From Eutreptiella sp. 'Long Island Sound 2002' (Eukaryota > Euglenozoa > Euglenophyceae > Eutreptiales > Eutreptiaceae), in contig OZ038383.1 in assembly GCA_964036045.1 (NCBI GenBank), positions 111,387,241-111,451,240 of the forward strand: DNA of 64,000 nucleotides, read 5' to 3'. Below are positions 1 to 8,381 of this stretch, piece by piece. Below the pieces are notes generated by a model. That model searched no databases, had not been told where the DNA came from, and saw nothing but the letters and a program-made list of their open reading frames with translations. Each line of letters starts with the position of its first letter. Position 1 is the first letter of the stretch. Made by a program: the position numbers and the translations under genes.

Positions 1-995
1 TCCCCCACGCGGGAGGGGGGGGGGGGGGGGCTGGGTTGTCCAGGCATTGGGTTGGGGGTGAAAGGGGGCGGGTTCAGGAAAAGTATGAGAGGTGGGCCGC
101 CTGTTGGGCCACTGAACAGCCATTTGTACTGCATAAGAGTTGTCCCGCTACTCAGAAATGCGGCTTCTGCCCCTCGAGGGGGGGGGGGGGTGTCGCGTGT
201 GGAAACCGAGGGTCCCCCCCCCCCCGTTGCTCGCAGTACGCTCTCTTTTTCTCGGGGGCGGGGATCCGATCTCTGTCAAATCACTCGCACTGCAGCAAAA
301 CGAGAACAAACTATTGGTACTGACGTTTGCAGCCGGAAAAACACAATTCCTCGCTGTCCGATTTCTTTGGACGCGACTTTCACTTTCCGCACAGGAAGCA
401 GTCGTTCTGGCTGACAGAGTGCCAGCGCATGCAACCGACTGCCGCACACCATGGCAGCCACGCACTGGTACCAATCCACAGCACCGCTGGCGTGACCAGT
501 ATGGTGTGCCTCCCGGGATGCAGCGTGGGGGGCTTGGGGGGGGGGGGGGCGCGATCTGGGAGCCCCCCCCACCCCCGCTGACAGGGAGGGGGGAATGATG
601 CCAATCGGAGCCTCCAGCTATGCAATGCAAAGTTCTGCAGAAACATGCAAATGTATGCAAAATTATGAAAATGAAGAAAAGCAACGAAGAGGCAGAGCCA
701 TGCATGACGCCCTGGGCTCAGAAGGACCTTTGAACACAATGGCTGTGGTCCAATAATGTGCCGCGACCCAGGGCCCTTCCGTACGAACATCGATGGTCTG
801 AAGGGGGCATTGACCCTGCCCTCCACATCACCGCTGAACGTGAGCATGTTGGCCAAACGCCGTGCATCCTTTGGCAGACCGGGCCCCCCCTGCCCCCCCC
901 CTGTGTGACATTCCGTCTGGTTGTTGTTCCTTTATGGGGCCCTGGACAGTCATCCGTTCTTCCCTTCGCATGTTGCGTTGGGTTGCTGCTTTCTG

Positions 996-1012
996 CCGGC
1001 CGCTGCGGCCGG
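996..1012. repeat. 17-bp GC palindrome
   Basis: CCGGCCGC and GCGGCCGG flank a single T, giving a perfect inverted repeat that could form a very stable small hairpin. Nothing around it suggests a terminator or an RNA gene. Confidence 0.6.
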
Positions 1013-1037
1013 TGCTCTTGCTGGTGTCGTTTCCGCG

Positions 1038-1140
1038 TTCGCGGAGCCCAGTCGTTGGTGTGTTGGGGCTGTGCTGAATGTGGCACGGTGTGCCGTTTGC
1101 GCGTCAGCGGCGCCCAATAGTTGGCGTATTGAGGATGTGC
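1038..1140. repeat. Imperfect direct repeat pair, about 41 bp each
   Basis: Two segments about 62 bp apart (near 1038-1078 and 1100-1140) share a pattern of GCGG, GCCCA, GTTGG and TGTGCTG, differing at roughly a quarter of positions by eye. This looks like an old local tandem duplication. No function is evident. Confidence 0.5.
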
Positions 1141-1526
1141 TGGTTGTTGCCGGGGTTATTTGACTGTTTTTGCTGTCCACGCGCCTCTGTCCACAGGCCG
1201 TCCATAGCCTGCCTCGCTATGTTTCTGTGTGCGTGAGGCCCAGGTGCCCTGTTCCTCCACGCGCTGTCCCGGCCGTCCACCATATGTCCTTTTACCCCTC
1301 ACGGCTGGTCTGCCCCTGATGGGCTCCTGCCCCCCCCCCCCCCCCCCCACACACACAACTATGCAAGAGAATGCAAATCATGCAAAACATGCCCAGGCCA
1401 CATTACAGGGGAGGGGGATAATTTCACCGGGGAAAATTTCGCCGCCCTTTCAAATCGCAAAGCGTACACTGCCTTACCGCAAAGGGGGCGCAGGGGGGGG
1501 GGGGGGGCGCAGCAGGCCACCCCACA

Positions 1527-2447
1527 CTACCTTTCCTCGTTCTTCAGGAGATCGTGGAGGCGGCTGAACTTGAGCGCCCGCTGCACGTGAATGGGGTCGA
1601 TCTTGCACGACGACGGGGCGGCGGCCCCTTGGAACCTGTTGCTCTGCTTGACGTACTCATGCGGGGACAGGAAAGCCTGGTTCAGGAGGATCAGGGGGGA
1701 GGCGGCGTCCCATGCGAAGTCGTGCGGCATGTACTTCGTCGCGGGGGGGTAGTCTGCGAGGAGGCCCAGGCGCTGGTACGCGGCGGCCACCAGCTCTGAG
1801 CAGAACAGCCCCCCGGAGACGTCGAACGCCTCGAAGCCCTTCACGGAGCCGATGCGGCCCTCCTCCGTCAGGCGCCCCCGCACGACCCGCAGCTGGCGCT
1901 GCACGCGGTTGTACTCCTCCTGCAGCACCGACTGGGACGTGTGCGCGACCTGTCTGGACTGCTTCTCGAGGGCCTTCAGCTCCGCCACCAGCTCCACCTC
2001 CAACGCCGTGAGCCGCTCGGCCTCGGTGTTTGTCGGGAGCTTGATGACGCGCAGCAGCTCCCGGGCCTCTTTCTTGTACGGCGCCTTCACGACCTCCTCG
2101 GAGAAGTCCAACAGCGTCCTCCGGAGCTCGTCCGTGCGCGGCGTGCCAATGCGCCGCACGACAATGTCCTCTGACTTGGACTGGCGCAGGCGCTGCTCCA
2201 GGGGGAATTTGCGGACGCCGCCAAAGCCGGCGTCCAGCAGCTGCAGCGCGCCGTCGGCCTCGCGGATGATGATCCCGACGTGGTCCCACCGGGAGTTCGC
2301 CCAGGCCTTGGCCGCGAAGCAGACCGCCGCGCCGTACGGACTGAAGCCCAGGCAGCGGCGGTTGAAGAGCACCAGATCCCCGGCATCGAGACCTTCCGGG
2401 AGGCAAATGTCATTCTGCGGAGGCTGGACGTCTTTGACGTCCGCCAT
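1527..2447 (-). CDS. Permuted papain-like (YiiX / NlpC-P60-type, C92-like) thiol hydrolase
   Basis: This is an intronless frame of 306 codons. Residues 23-29 (GDLVLFN) form the entry strand usual in this fold. The His motif WDHVGII has its histidine at residue 56, followed by LQLLDAG with a candidate third polar residue at Asp72. The Cys motif FCSELV has its cysteine at residue 216. Histidine before cysteine is the circularly permuted order known from YiiX/C92 and LRAT-like enzymes, which cleave amide or ester bonds in peptides or lipids. Between the two motifs, residues about 142-197 are rich in Glu, Arg, Leu and Gln and look like a coiled-coil insertion. No signal peptide or membrane segment is seen, so a cytosolic protein is likely. 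The start is the ATG in CTGCCATGG, with an in-frame TGA upstream at 2514-2516. The substrate is unknown. Confidence 0.75.
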   Translation of the reverse strand: MADVKDVQPPQNDICLPEGLDAGDLVLFNRRCLGFSPYGAAVCFAAKAWANSRWDHVGIIIREADGALQLLDAGFGGVRKFPLEQRLRQSKSEDIVVRRIGTPRTDELRRTLLDFSEEVVKAPYKKEARELLRVIKLPTNTEAERLTALEVELVAELKALEKQSRQVAHTSQSVLQEEYNRVQRQLRVVRGRLTEEGRIGSVKGFEAFDVSGGLFCSELVAAAYQRLGLLADYPPATKYMPHDFAWDAASPLILLNQAFLSPHEYVKQSNRFQGAAAPSSCKIDPIHVQRALKFSRLHDLLKNEER

Positions 2448-2717
2448 GGCAGTCGTGAGAAAGCTTTGTATCGCGACGCGACGGGAGAGGGGCAGAGCTA
2501 AATCAATGCCAACTCAGGGGAGCTGAGCGCACCACCATGAGATATGGCGTAGAATGCTGAAAGTCAAAAGGGGGCAGGGGGGGTCTGCCCCCCAGCAGCG
2601 TGAATGCTCGTGGTTGTGTGGGTCCCCAGTAGCGACCCCAGCAGTGCACATGCGAATCGTGCCTCATTGCACGGTCATGCCCACACGACTTCTTGCCCTT
2701 CGATCCTGGGCCGTGCC
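2448..2717. other. Upstream flank of the thiol hydrolase gene
   Basis: This is the probable 5' untranslated and promoter region of the minus-strand gene starting at 2447. I see no TATA-like box or other recognisable element. The right edge runs into the 21-bp minisatellite. Confidence 0.35.
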
Positions 2718-2941
2718 GGTAGGAGTTTGGGCTATCTTGGTAGGAGTTTGGGCTATCTTGCTAGGAGTTTGGGCTATCTTGCTAGGAGTTTGGGCTATCT
2801 TGGTAGGAGTTCGGGCTATCTTGGTAGGATTTCGGGCTATCTTGGTAGGGGTTTGGGCTATCTTGGTAGGAGTTTGGGCTATCTTGGTCGGAGTTTGGGC
2901 TATCTTGGTAGGGGTTTGGGCTATCTTGGTAGGAATTTGGG
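2718..2941. repeat. 21-bp minisatellite, about 10.7 copies
   Basis: Ten full units and one partial unit contain GGTAGGAGTTTGGGC followed by TATCTT, with single-base variants such as C for G after TT and G for A in AGGAG. Because 21 is a multiple of three, frames stay open. The minus strand reads heptapeptide PTKIAQT with variants PSKIAQT and PTKIARN, and the plus strand reads VGVWAIL. No splice or start context ties it to a gene, so I treat it as a non-coding minisatellite. Confidence 0.9.
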
Positions 2942-3678
2942 AGGACTGTGAGCCACTATGTACAGCCATGTGTACAGCTCCGTGCATAAGGTGGCGTGAA
3001 TCATGGTTGCCGGACCCAGACCCCTCAAATGGCGCCAAAATTATATCCATCCCTGCATCATCGGCGCCTCGCTCACCTCCCACAAAGCGCCCATCTGCAG
3101 GTCTTGGGGCACAGGATATGTTTCGCCGAGCCGAGCACATTTGGAGGCCACGAAGTGTTTCTTGACTTCAACAAGAGTAGGCTCAACAGTCCATGTGTGG
3201 CTGGCACTGTACACATGTCGTCATCAATGGACAAAAGACTGCCCTCCTGGCTTGGCCCAGCCCCGTGGCACTGTGCAGCGCCCCCCGCACAAGGGACCAC
3301 CGCCCCGACCCCCCCTTCTCCCAATGTTTCCTGAGCCGTCATGACCCAAGAGCCCATTCTTGTCCGAGCCACAACTCGCGGGATGGCTGACGTGACACGA
3401 AAAGCTAGAAAGCAGCATTTGTACCGCATCGCAGGTGCTATTGGAGACAACCCCATAACAGCAGCGGGACTCCAAGTATCGAAATGCATTTCCGAAGGAC
3501 ATACGCATGCAAGAGCACATTACCTCATTGCAGTAGCAAACACCAGAACCACCGCATCCATCACCCATCCACCCATCCAGAGTCCCTTGTCCAATGTGCA
3601 TGGCACGTACAGGCCTTGCGGGGGGGAACAGGCGGCGGATCCATGCAGCAGACCCCCCCCCAGACCAGGCCAACATAC
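2942..3678. other. Region left of the last recognised polycystin exon
   Basis: By channel architecture this stretch should hold the next exons of the minus-strand polycystin gene (S4, S5, pore, S6). I found no translation resembling these in any minus frame. A weak candidate exon at 3077-3181 is listed separately. The minus frame running through 3679 stays open to a TAA near 3520 and encodes a mildly hydrophobic stretch (GWVMDAVVLVFATAMR), which could be a diverged S4 if the donor at 3678 is not used. Confidence 0.35.
3077..3181 (-). CDS. Weak candidate exon, 35 codons
   Basis: The segment starts after a TTGAG acceptor and ends at a strong donor, GGGAG|GTGAGC. It is open in phase 0 at both ends, matching the phase in which the exon at 3679-3808 ends, so it could continue that gene. 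The translation begins PTLVEVKKHF and is hydrophilic, unlike the S4 segment expected next in a polycystin. Only the splice signals and phase support it; the protein does not match any family I recognise. Confidence 0.2.
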
Positions 3679-3808
3679 CGGAATGCTCGATTCTGCGGCG
3701 GCGTTCAAGCGGACGAAGGGCGCAGGGATCTGCCGGCGGCTGTCCACAAGGGTCCCCGTGTACGCCACCATCAAATACCAGAACAGGCCCATCAGCACAA
3801 GGTCGTAC
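3679..3808 (-). CDS. Polycystin-2-like gene, S3 exon
   Basis: The acceptor is the best in the gene: a pyrimidine tract ending GTTCTCTTTCAG before 3808. The first base completes the Trp codon begun in the previous exon. The exon encodes YDLVLMGLFWYLMVAYTGTL, which fits transmembrane helix S3, then a charged stretch (DSRRQIPAPFVRLNAAAE) like the S3-S4 loop. It ends in phase 0 at CCG|GTATGT, a canonical donor. Length is 130 bp. The alternative is read-through of the donor, since the frame stays open for another 150 bases or so. Confidence 0.65.
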
Positions 3809-4284
3809 CTGAAAGAGAACGCCGGCATCGACTGTGCACAGCAGCACCGCGTTGTCTTGGGGCGCTCCGGCACCAGCACCAGAACGCCGACCGCCGACCC
3901 ACCGCCCGCATCGCGACCCCCTCCCACAACACCCCAGACGCCTGTTGAGCGCGTGTCGCGACCACCACGTCCACACGCTGCCGAAGGAACCGGCGCCGAG
4001 GGGCCATTCCCCGTGGGCCCCAGACGTACAGGACGTGTTCTGGGCAGGGGCCGCAGAGCAGCCCTGGGTCCGGCTGGTACCCCCCGTTCGGGCCTAGAGG
4101 GACATGGCACAGCCGAAGGGGAGTGCAGTGGGGGTGTGGGGTGCGCAGGGTCACAGGAGGCGTGTACCTGCCGGATGGCAGGCACACAGCAGGCACAGGG
4201 TGGACGCACAGCGGGCAGATGGCGGGTGCATGGGGGACTTCGCCCGAACAGGGACCCCCCCCCCCCACACACACGCAGGCACAC
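3809..4284 (-). other. Intron between the S2 and S3 exons (476 bp)
   Basis: It begins GTGTGCC and runs through a GT-rich stretch straight into a 12-G run in the transcript sense (C run 4255-4266 on the plus strand), only about 18 bases from the donor. It ends in a strong pyrimidine tract and CAG. No repeat or gene was seen inside. Confidence 0.55.
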
Positions 4285-4417
4285 CATCTCCAGATGCTGA
4301 AGATCACGTCGGCCCAGGACTGTTTGAAGTAGCGGCTGTCGGTCACCAACTTGTAGACCCAGAATACCGACAGCAGGAAGTGGACCACCAGCGTGGCGAT
4401 GTTGACCGCCAGGAAGC
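4285..4417 (-). CDS. Polycystin-2-like gene, S2 exon
   Basis: After a TAG acceptor, the exon completes a Gly codon from the previous exon and encodes GFLAVNIATLVVHFLLSVFW, a clear transmembrane helix. VYKLVTDSRYFKQSWADVIF follows. The spacing of aromatic-Phe, Trp and Asp there matches the S2-S3 linker of polycystins, which carries YFR, FWN and LD at these places. The donor is AGATG|GTGTGC, leaving two bases that pair in phase with the next exon. Length is 133 bp. The acceptor is not strongly pyrimidine-rich, so the left edge of the helix could shift by a few residues. Confidence 0.65.
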
Positions 4418-5452
4418 CTACGACACGCATGGCATCGGTCCCGGACGGGCCACGCAAGACCTCCCCCGATGGGTCAGGCTGTGCAGCGTTGGGATGGTCT
4501 GGAATGTGACACACCCTCGCCACATGCACTACAGCACAAGGGCTACCCCATGCGGGTCTCTATCAGTAAATGAATATGTGTCTGAATCACATTCTGGGCC
4601 ATTGCTGTGCTCCTCACAGCAGCTTCCTTGGTGCCATTGGAGGGTACCCGGCGTGATACAACATACCACCAACATCCAGGCCCCTCCAACATTCTTAACA
4701 CTAATTGATGGCATCTACTGTACGCCTCTAAAGTGGCGGTGTGATCTGGTTGGTGGGTACCCTCGCGCGCCCCCCACACTGCAGTGATGTAGGGCTCTCC
4801 GGGCCAGGGACCGCCACACCCCAAGCGATGCGGCGCGAACACCACAGACACTGTCAAAATGAAAAGGTGGCCATTATAAACGCTGTCCTCATCCCACGCT
4901 GGACCTTTTGGAGCCTTTTCCTTGGTAGTATGCACCGCATGGCCCAATATGACGACATATGACATACCACTCCAGTACCTTAAGGACACACCAGGCACAG
5001 AAAAACGCATGAACCGCCATCGGCTCACCACTGACCTCCACGAGGGAGGATTGAATGAATGCCTTTAACAGCGACAGCTGAGTGCTCTAGGCCGGTCCAC
5101 CGTGCCGCCCTCTTTTGTCGAGGGATGGAAACTGGGGGGGATCGCGGGGTCGTGATGCACAGTCAATTTGTCGTGCACATCCCTAACCACGATTGAATAT
5201 TGGGACCCACGGACGGTACATTCCGCTTCCACGCGTACCTTCTGTACAAACAAGAACTCGCTTGCTTGGCCTGTGCGGCGCGGGCCCTTTCCATTGGGCC
5301 CAGCTGCTCCCTCTGCCGCCCCAACGGGCCCTCACCCTCAGCCTTTGGAACCAACAGCGGTCTCCGAACGATTCTGCCGACCCCCTCAACGCGCCGCCCT
5401 GTCCGCTCCCGCCAAAGCGCCCCGGGCCCCCTCCCCTTCCCCTTCCACACAC
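4418..5452 (-). other. Intron between the TOP-domain end and S2 exons (1,035 bp)
   Basis: No coding segment was recognised. It contains one copy of the dispersed 0.1 kb repeat (4493-4591). Unlike its neighbours, it has no long G/C homopolymer. Confidence 0.5.
4493..4591 (+). repeat. Dispersed repeat, copy 1
   Basis: It runs from GATGGTCTGGAA to GTCTGAATCACA and is matched in the same orientation at 6730-6824, with about four fifths of bases identical by eye plus small indels. Unrelated sequence flanks both copies. Both lie in introns of the same gene, so this may be a short interspersed element. No terminal repeat or target-site duplication was identified. Confidence 0.7.
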
Positions 5453-5624
5453 CCTGCTCCACCGCCAGCAGTGTGAAACAGTACGTGTGGCTCCGCGGGT
5501 AGAAGCCCCCGCGCCCACTGATTTCCACGAGGAGCTGGACGTTCACAAGGACATCGTTCTGGCCGTCGTAGCTGATGAACCGCACCAGCACAGCCCGGGT
5601 CTGTTCATCGATCCACTCGTGCGC
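5453..5624 (-). CDS. Polycystin-2-like gene, end of TOP domain
   Basis: This is the most diagnostic exon. WIDEQTRAVLVRF corresponds to the family signature W-[LI]-D-x-x-T-R-A-V-x-x-x-F. It is followed by YDGQNDVLVNVQLLVEI (family: YNANxNLFCVVxLLVEF) and GRGGFYP (family: ATGGxxP). The acceptor GATCGACAG opens it in phase 0 with GCG CAC GAG TGG, directly continuing LDCLE of the preceding exon. The donor CAGG|GTGTGT leaves one base, completed by GC at 4417. Length is 172 bp. These residues form the extracellular domain that contacts neighbouring subunits in known TRPP structures. Confidence 0.8.
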
Positions 5625-6507
5625 CTGTCGATCCAAGCGGGTGTTGCGTCACAGGCACGGCAAGCAACGGTTGGTACACTCATCTCAGCGGCAACGCACA
5701 CCGGTGCGCAAACCTCAAACTGCTTGTGGGCAGCCACTGACCATCTCACGACCGGTGACCAGCGGTTGTCCCCCCGTTCTGAAGATCTTTGGGTGTTCCA
5801 GTGAGCCCACCCATCGGCCTTGCTGCAATGCTCCACTACTGACCCCGTGCCCCCTCATCCCGCTCTGCCTCACACCGCCTTCATGGGCACCCAGCCTTTG
5901 GCTCCTCGAGTGGTAACAAATCAGCCACTGCCAGGGTCTGTGGGTCACGGTAACTTGACCATTGTTCAAAATCCTCCGATAGCCATCACAGTGTTGGCTT
6001 GGCTTGTCAAACTGGTGGCTTGGTGTGCCGCCCCACAGTCCCTGCCACCCACCCCCCCTCCCTCTGACCGGGGGCACACCAAGCGTGATTGGCGGCGTCT
6101 GCATGGGGTACTCAGGGGCTTGTGCAGGGGGTGCTCAACCGTGTGACGCCATGACAAAGTGGGGCCCCTTAAAACCCAAGATTGTCACCAATGAACAGTT
6201 GGTTTTGATGTGCTACCGAGTGGTACACCATCCGGGCGGAGGCGAAGGCCATGGTGGCTTGGGATCCAGGAGGACCTCCAACCTCCAAGCCCCAGGAGCA
6301 GCAGCCTGCGAGGGGTCTGAACTGGGGCAAGCGCCACCGGGTTGTGCCGGCCCTTTGGTCTGAGCCACAGAGGACATGGAGGCTGAGAACTGCGAGCACC
6401 AGCCGTCCCTGATTTGTACGGGGGATCCGGGACCAAAGAGAAGCACCAGCCCAGACCTTTGCTTAGCAACTGGGGGGTCCCTCTGGGGCTGCCTCAGGAC
6501 CAGGCAG

Positions 6508-6627
6508 CCCACCCACCCACCCACCCAGACCCCCCCTTAGGGGGGGGGGGGGGTAGGCACTTTGGGCCAAATTGCCCCAAACCTCACCAACGCACCCACC
6601 CACAGGCCACAGCCCCCCCCCCCCCCC
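6508..6627. repeat. Simple-sequence cluster: (CCCA)n, 13-G run, 15-C run
   Basis: A CCCA tetranucleotide tract is followed by pure G at 6541-6553 and pure C at 6613-6627. The G and C runs are complementary and about 60 bp apart, so they could pair as a hairpin in single-stranded DNA or RNA. Confidence 0.8.
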
Positions 6628-6729
6628 GTGGGGTGGGACTACCCTTAAGCAAAGGTCTGCACCAGCACCGTGGGCAGGCGCAGTTCCCTGGAAGCGGAAA
6701 AACCAGAAGCCCCCGTTGCAACCGCTTGA

Positions 6730-6824
6730 GATGGTCTGGAAGGTGACACTCGCCGCATGCACTACAGTACACGGGCAAACCCATGCGGGTCTCTATCCGC
6801 AAATGAATATCTGTCTGAATCACA
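6730..6824 (+). repeat. Dispersed repeat, copy 2
   Basis: This is the partner of 4493-4591, direct orientation, about 2.2 kb away. Both copies share CCATGCGGGTCTCTATC and AAATGAATAT, with scattered substitutions and short indels that suggest an old duplication or two insertions of one element. Confidence 0.7.
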
Positions 6825-7028
6825 AAAGCAGTGTCGATGAAAGGAACATGACCTATGCACAGGCGCAAGCGGGTGGTTAGATGTGTGTCAGTGATACGGC
6901 AAGAGTCTTCATGTGCATGCAGCCCGGGGCAAAGTGAGGTGCGGCATACAAAAGCTCAGTCCCGCTTGTTTGGTGTCGACACAAGAGGTAGAGCCCTCGC
7001 AAGCTGCCCGCTGCACTACGGAGCAGAC

Positions 7029-7238
7029 CTCAAGGCAATCCAAGAACTGCTGCGCACTTTGAGGCAGGGGGCCGTCTTCATCGAGCGGCAGCGTTGTGTT
7101 CAGTTTGAAGGCAAACGCATCGTCGAAGTTGTACTCCCCGTACCACCCGTGCACGTCCGCGCCGCTGGCGTGGACCCACCCCGGGCGGCCCTCCACCTGC
7201 GCCGAGCGGAACGGCAGTGGGACCGCACCCCCGTGTCG
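7029..7238 (-). CDS. Polycystin-2-like gene, central TOP domain
   Basis: This exon of 70 codons is in phase 0 at both ends. PLPFRSAQVEGRPGWVHAS corresponds to the family segment with PFG, a Trp and a Tyr/Ser motif. HGWYGEYNFDDAFAFKL corresponds to the Gly-Tyr-rich strand before the helix, and SAQQFLDCLE leads into the helix that continues as AHEWIDEQ in the next exon. The donor is CTTGAG|GTCTGC. The acceptor is the least certain in the gene: I chose CCGCGAAG|CGA at 7238 because it keeps phase 0 with the preceding exon; CAG|GTG eighteen codons downstream is an alternative. Confidence 0.7.
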
Positions 7239-7340
7239 CTTCGCGGACGGGTGTCCACCGAACCATCGCATCGCACGACGAAGTGTCCGGCATGCGCTGG
7301 ACAAACACCGACGCCGGTCGAAGAGTGAACGCCGGCAGTC

Positions 7341-7440
7341 GGGGGGGGGGGGGGGGGGGAAGGGGGGTTCGCTTCCGGCGGTTGGGGGGGGGGGGGTGCC
7401 GCCGGCGGTTGGGGGTGGGGGGGGTGGGGGGTTGGGGGGT
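7341..7440 (+). repeat. G-rich tract, two pure G runs
   Basis: About 100 bases are dominated by G, including 19 G at 7341-7359 and 13 G at 7384-7396, with further short runs to 7438. It easily meets the pattern for G-quadruplex formation on the plus strand. On the minus-strand transcript it would be a long C-rich tract roughly 100 nt before the acceptor at 7239. Confidence 0.85.
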
Positions 7441-8053
7441 TACATACGGCGGTTGGAGGGGAGCCGCCAATTGGAGGGCAAACCGGACCGTCCCTCGGGG
7501 TGGTCCCTAACACTGGAAAGCGGGTTGCAACGATGAGCGTACCCCGGGGGTCGGAGATCCCTATCCACATCACGTGTGGGGGGGGGGGGGGGGCGACTGG
7601 GGCGCAGGTGTCGTGTGTGGTGTCGTCCTGGTTCAGAGTGTCGTGGCGCAGCGGTGGCCCTCGCGGGACGGCGGGACTGCCGGGAGGCCCCGCCCAATGC
7701 GGTGGTGAGAGAAGGGGCCCCAATACGGCCGCCCATGTGGCCCCCCCACAGGCCACCATTTGGGGATGTCAGATGCCACGAGAGAGGGCGCTGTCCGTAG
7801 GTCGAGTGTGGGCAGGTTGGCATCAAGCCCTCGCCCATGTCGGGGGGGGGGGGGGGGGCGTGGGCAGCAGTGAAATGGGACATGCGCACCGTCGCAGCAG
7901 ATCGTTCGCATACCCTTCACTCGAAGGGTCCAGCTCCCATTCGAATCTGAGCAACGTGAGCCGTTCCCCCCACTGCCCGGGGCAAACAGACCCGGCGTTC
8001 AGTCCGCCCGTCCTCAGGCCTGTCGGCCATGTCACGGGGGAGGAGGGGGCGGG

Positions 8054-8240
8054 AGTTTTGTACTGAGTGAAAGAAAAACCTACAAAGTTTTTGTACTGAG
8101 TGAAAAGTTTCTTTTGTTTTCACTGAGTCGTTGCACTTCATCAAAAACCCCACCCACGGAGGGAAAACTTAGTAACAAATACATAAGTTTCAGAACTTAG
8201 TGAAATAAAAAAACAATTTTTTTTGAAAAAACTTTTTTTT
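8054..8240. repeat. AT-rich island with repeated ACTGAGTGAAA and A/T runs
   Basis: TTTGTACTGAGTGAAA occurs twice, near 8056 and 8090, and related ACTTAGTGAAA occurs near 8194. AGTGAAAA and TTTTCACT near 8097-8126 form an inverted repeat. The stretch ends in runs of A and T. Its composition contrasts sharply with the GC-rich surroundings, which suggests an inserted element, though no clean ends were found. Confidence 0.6.
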
Positions 8241-8381
8241 GCTACGGTTTACCACAGACCCGGGGGAAGGGGGGCCGAGGGGGGCTGGGGTGACACATCC
8301 GCCCCGGGGCACCCACACCGCACCGAATGGCCCGTGGGACTGGCTTCCCGCCGGCAAAGGGGGGCCGGGGTGCGGGCGTAC

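Larger units (their letters stand above)
1..1526. other. Non-coding stretch with G/C homopolymers, no gene recognised
   Basis: I see no convincing coding region here. The short open frames on both strands carry no recognisable domain and are mostly read through homopolymer runs. The stretch holds pure runs of G at 15-30, 178-190, 536-549 and 1493-1507, and of C at 214-225 and 1330-1348; the last is followed by a short (AC)n tract. Two small AT-richer patches, near 619-670 and 1361-1390, repeat the heptamer ATGCAAA several times. The right end lies downstream of the minus-strand gene that stops at 1527, so its 3' untranslated region should fall here, but no clear polyadenylation signal was seen. 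Confidence 0.5.
5625..7028 (-). other. Intron within the TOP domain (1,404 bp)
   Basis: It holds dispersed repeat copy 2 (6730-6824), a G run at 6541-6553, a C run at 6613-6627 and a short (CCCA)n tract at 6508-6527. No coding segment was recognised. Confidence 0.5.
7239..8381 (-). other. Intron within the TOP domain (1,143 bp)
   Basis: In transcript sense this intron is strikingly C-rich near its 3' end (plus-strand G runs 7341-7359, 7384-7396, 7578-7593, 7842-7858). It also contains the AT-rich island at 8054-8240. It opens with the strong donor GAG|GTACGC. No coding segment was recognised. Confidence 0.5.

Noticed and set aside
148-705. Minus-strand frame of 185 codons with an apparent hydrophobic start
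   Set aside because: Much of it is read through G/C homopolymers (Pro and Gly runs), with no domain; the hydrophobic part comes from an AT-rich patch.
3224-3976. Minus-strand frame of 250 codons as a separate gene
   Set aside because: It runs in another frame across the S3 exon and adjacent intron, and its composition is that of non-coding GC-rich sequence.
7078-7470. Alternative minus-strand frame near the central polycystin exon with a TSSCDAM motif, first taken as the RVRNDSC-like cysteine motif
   Set aside because: It does not join in phase with the clear downstream polycystin segment, and the exon at 8382-8529 supplies a better cysteine motif with good splice sites.
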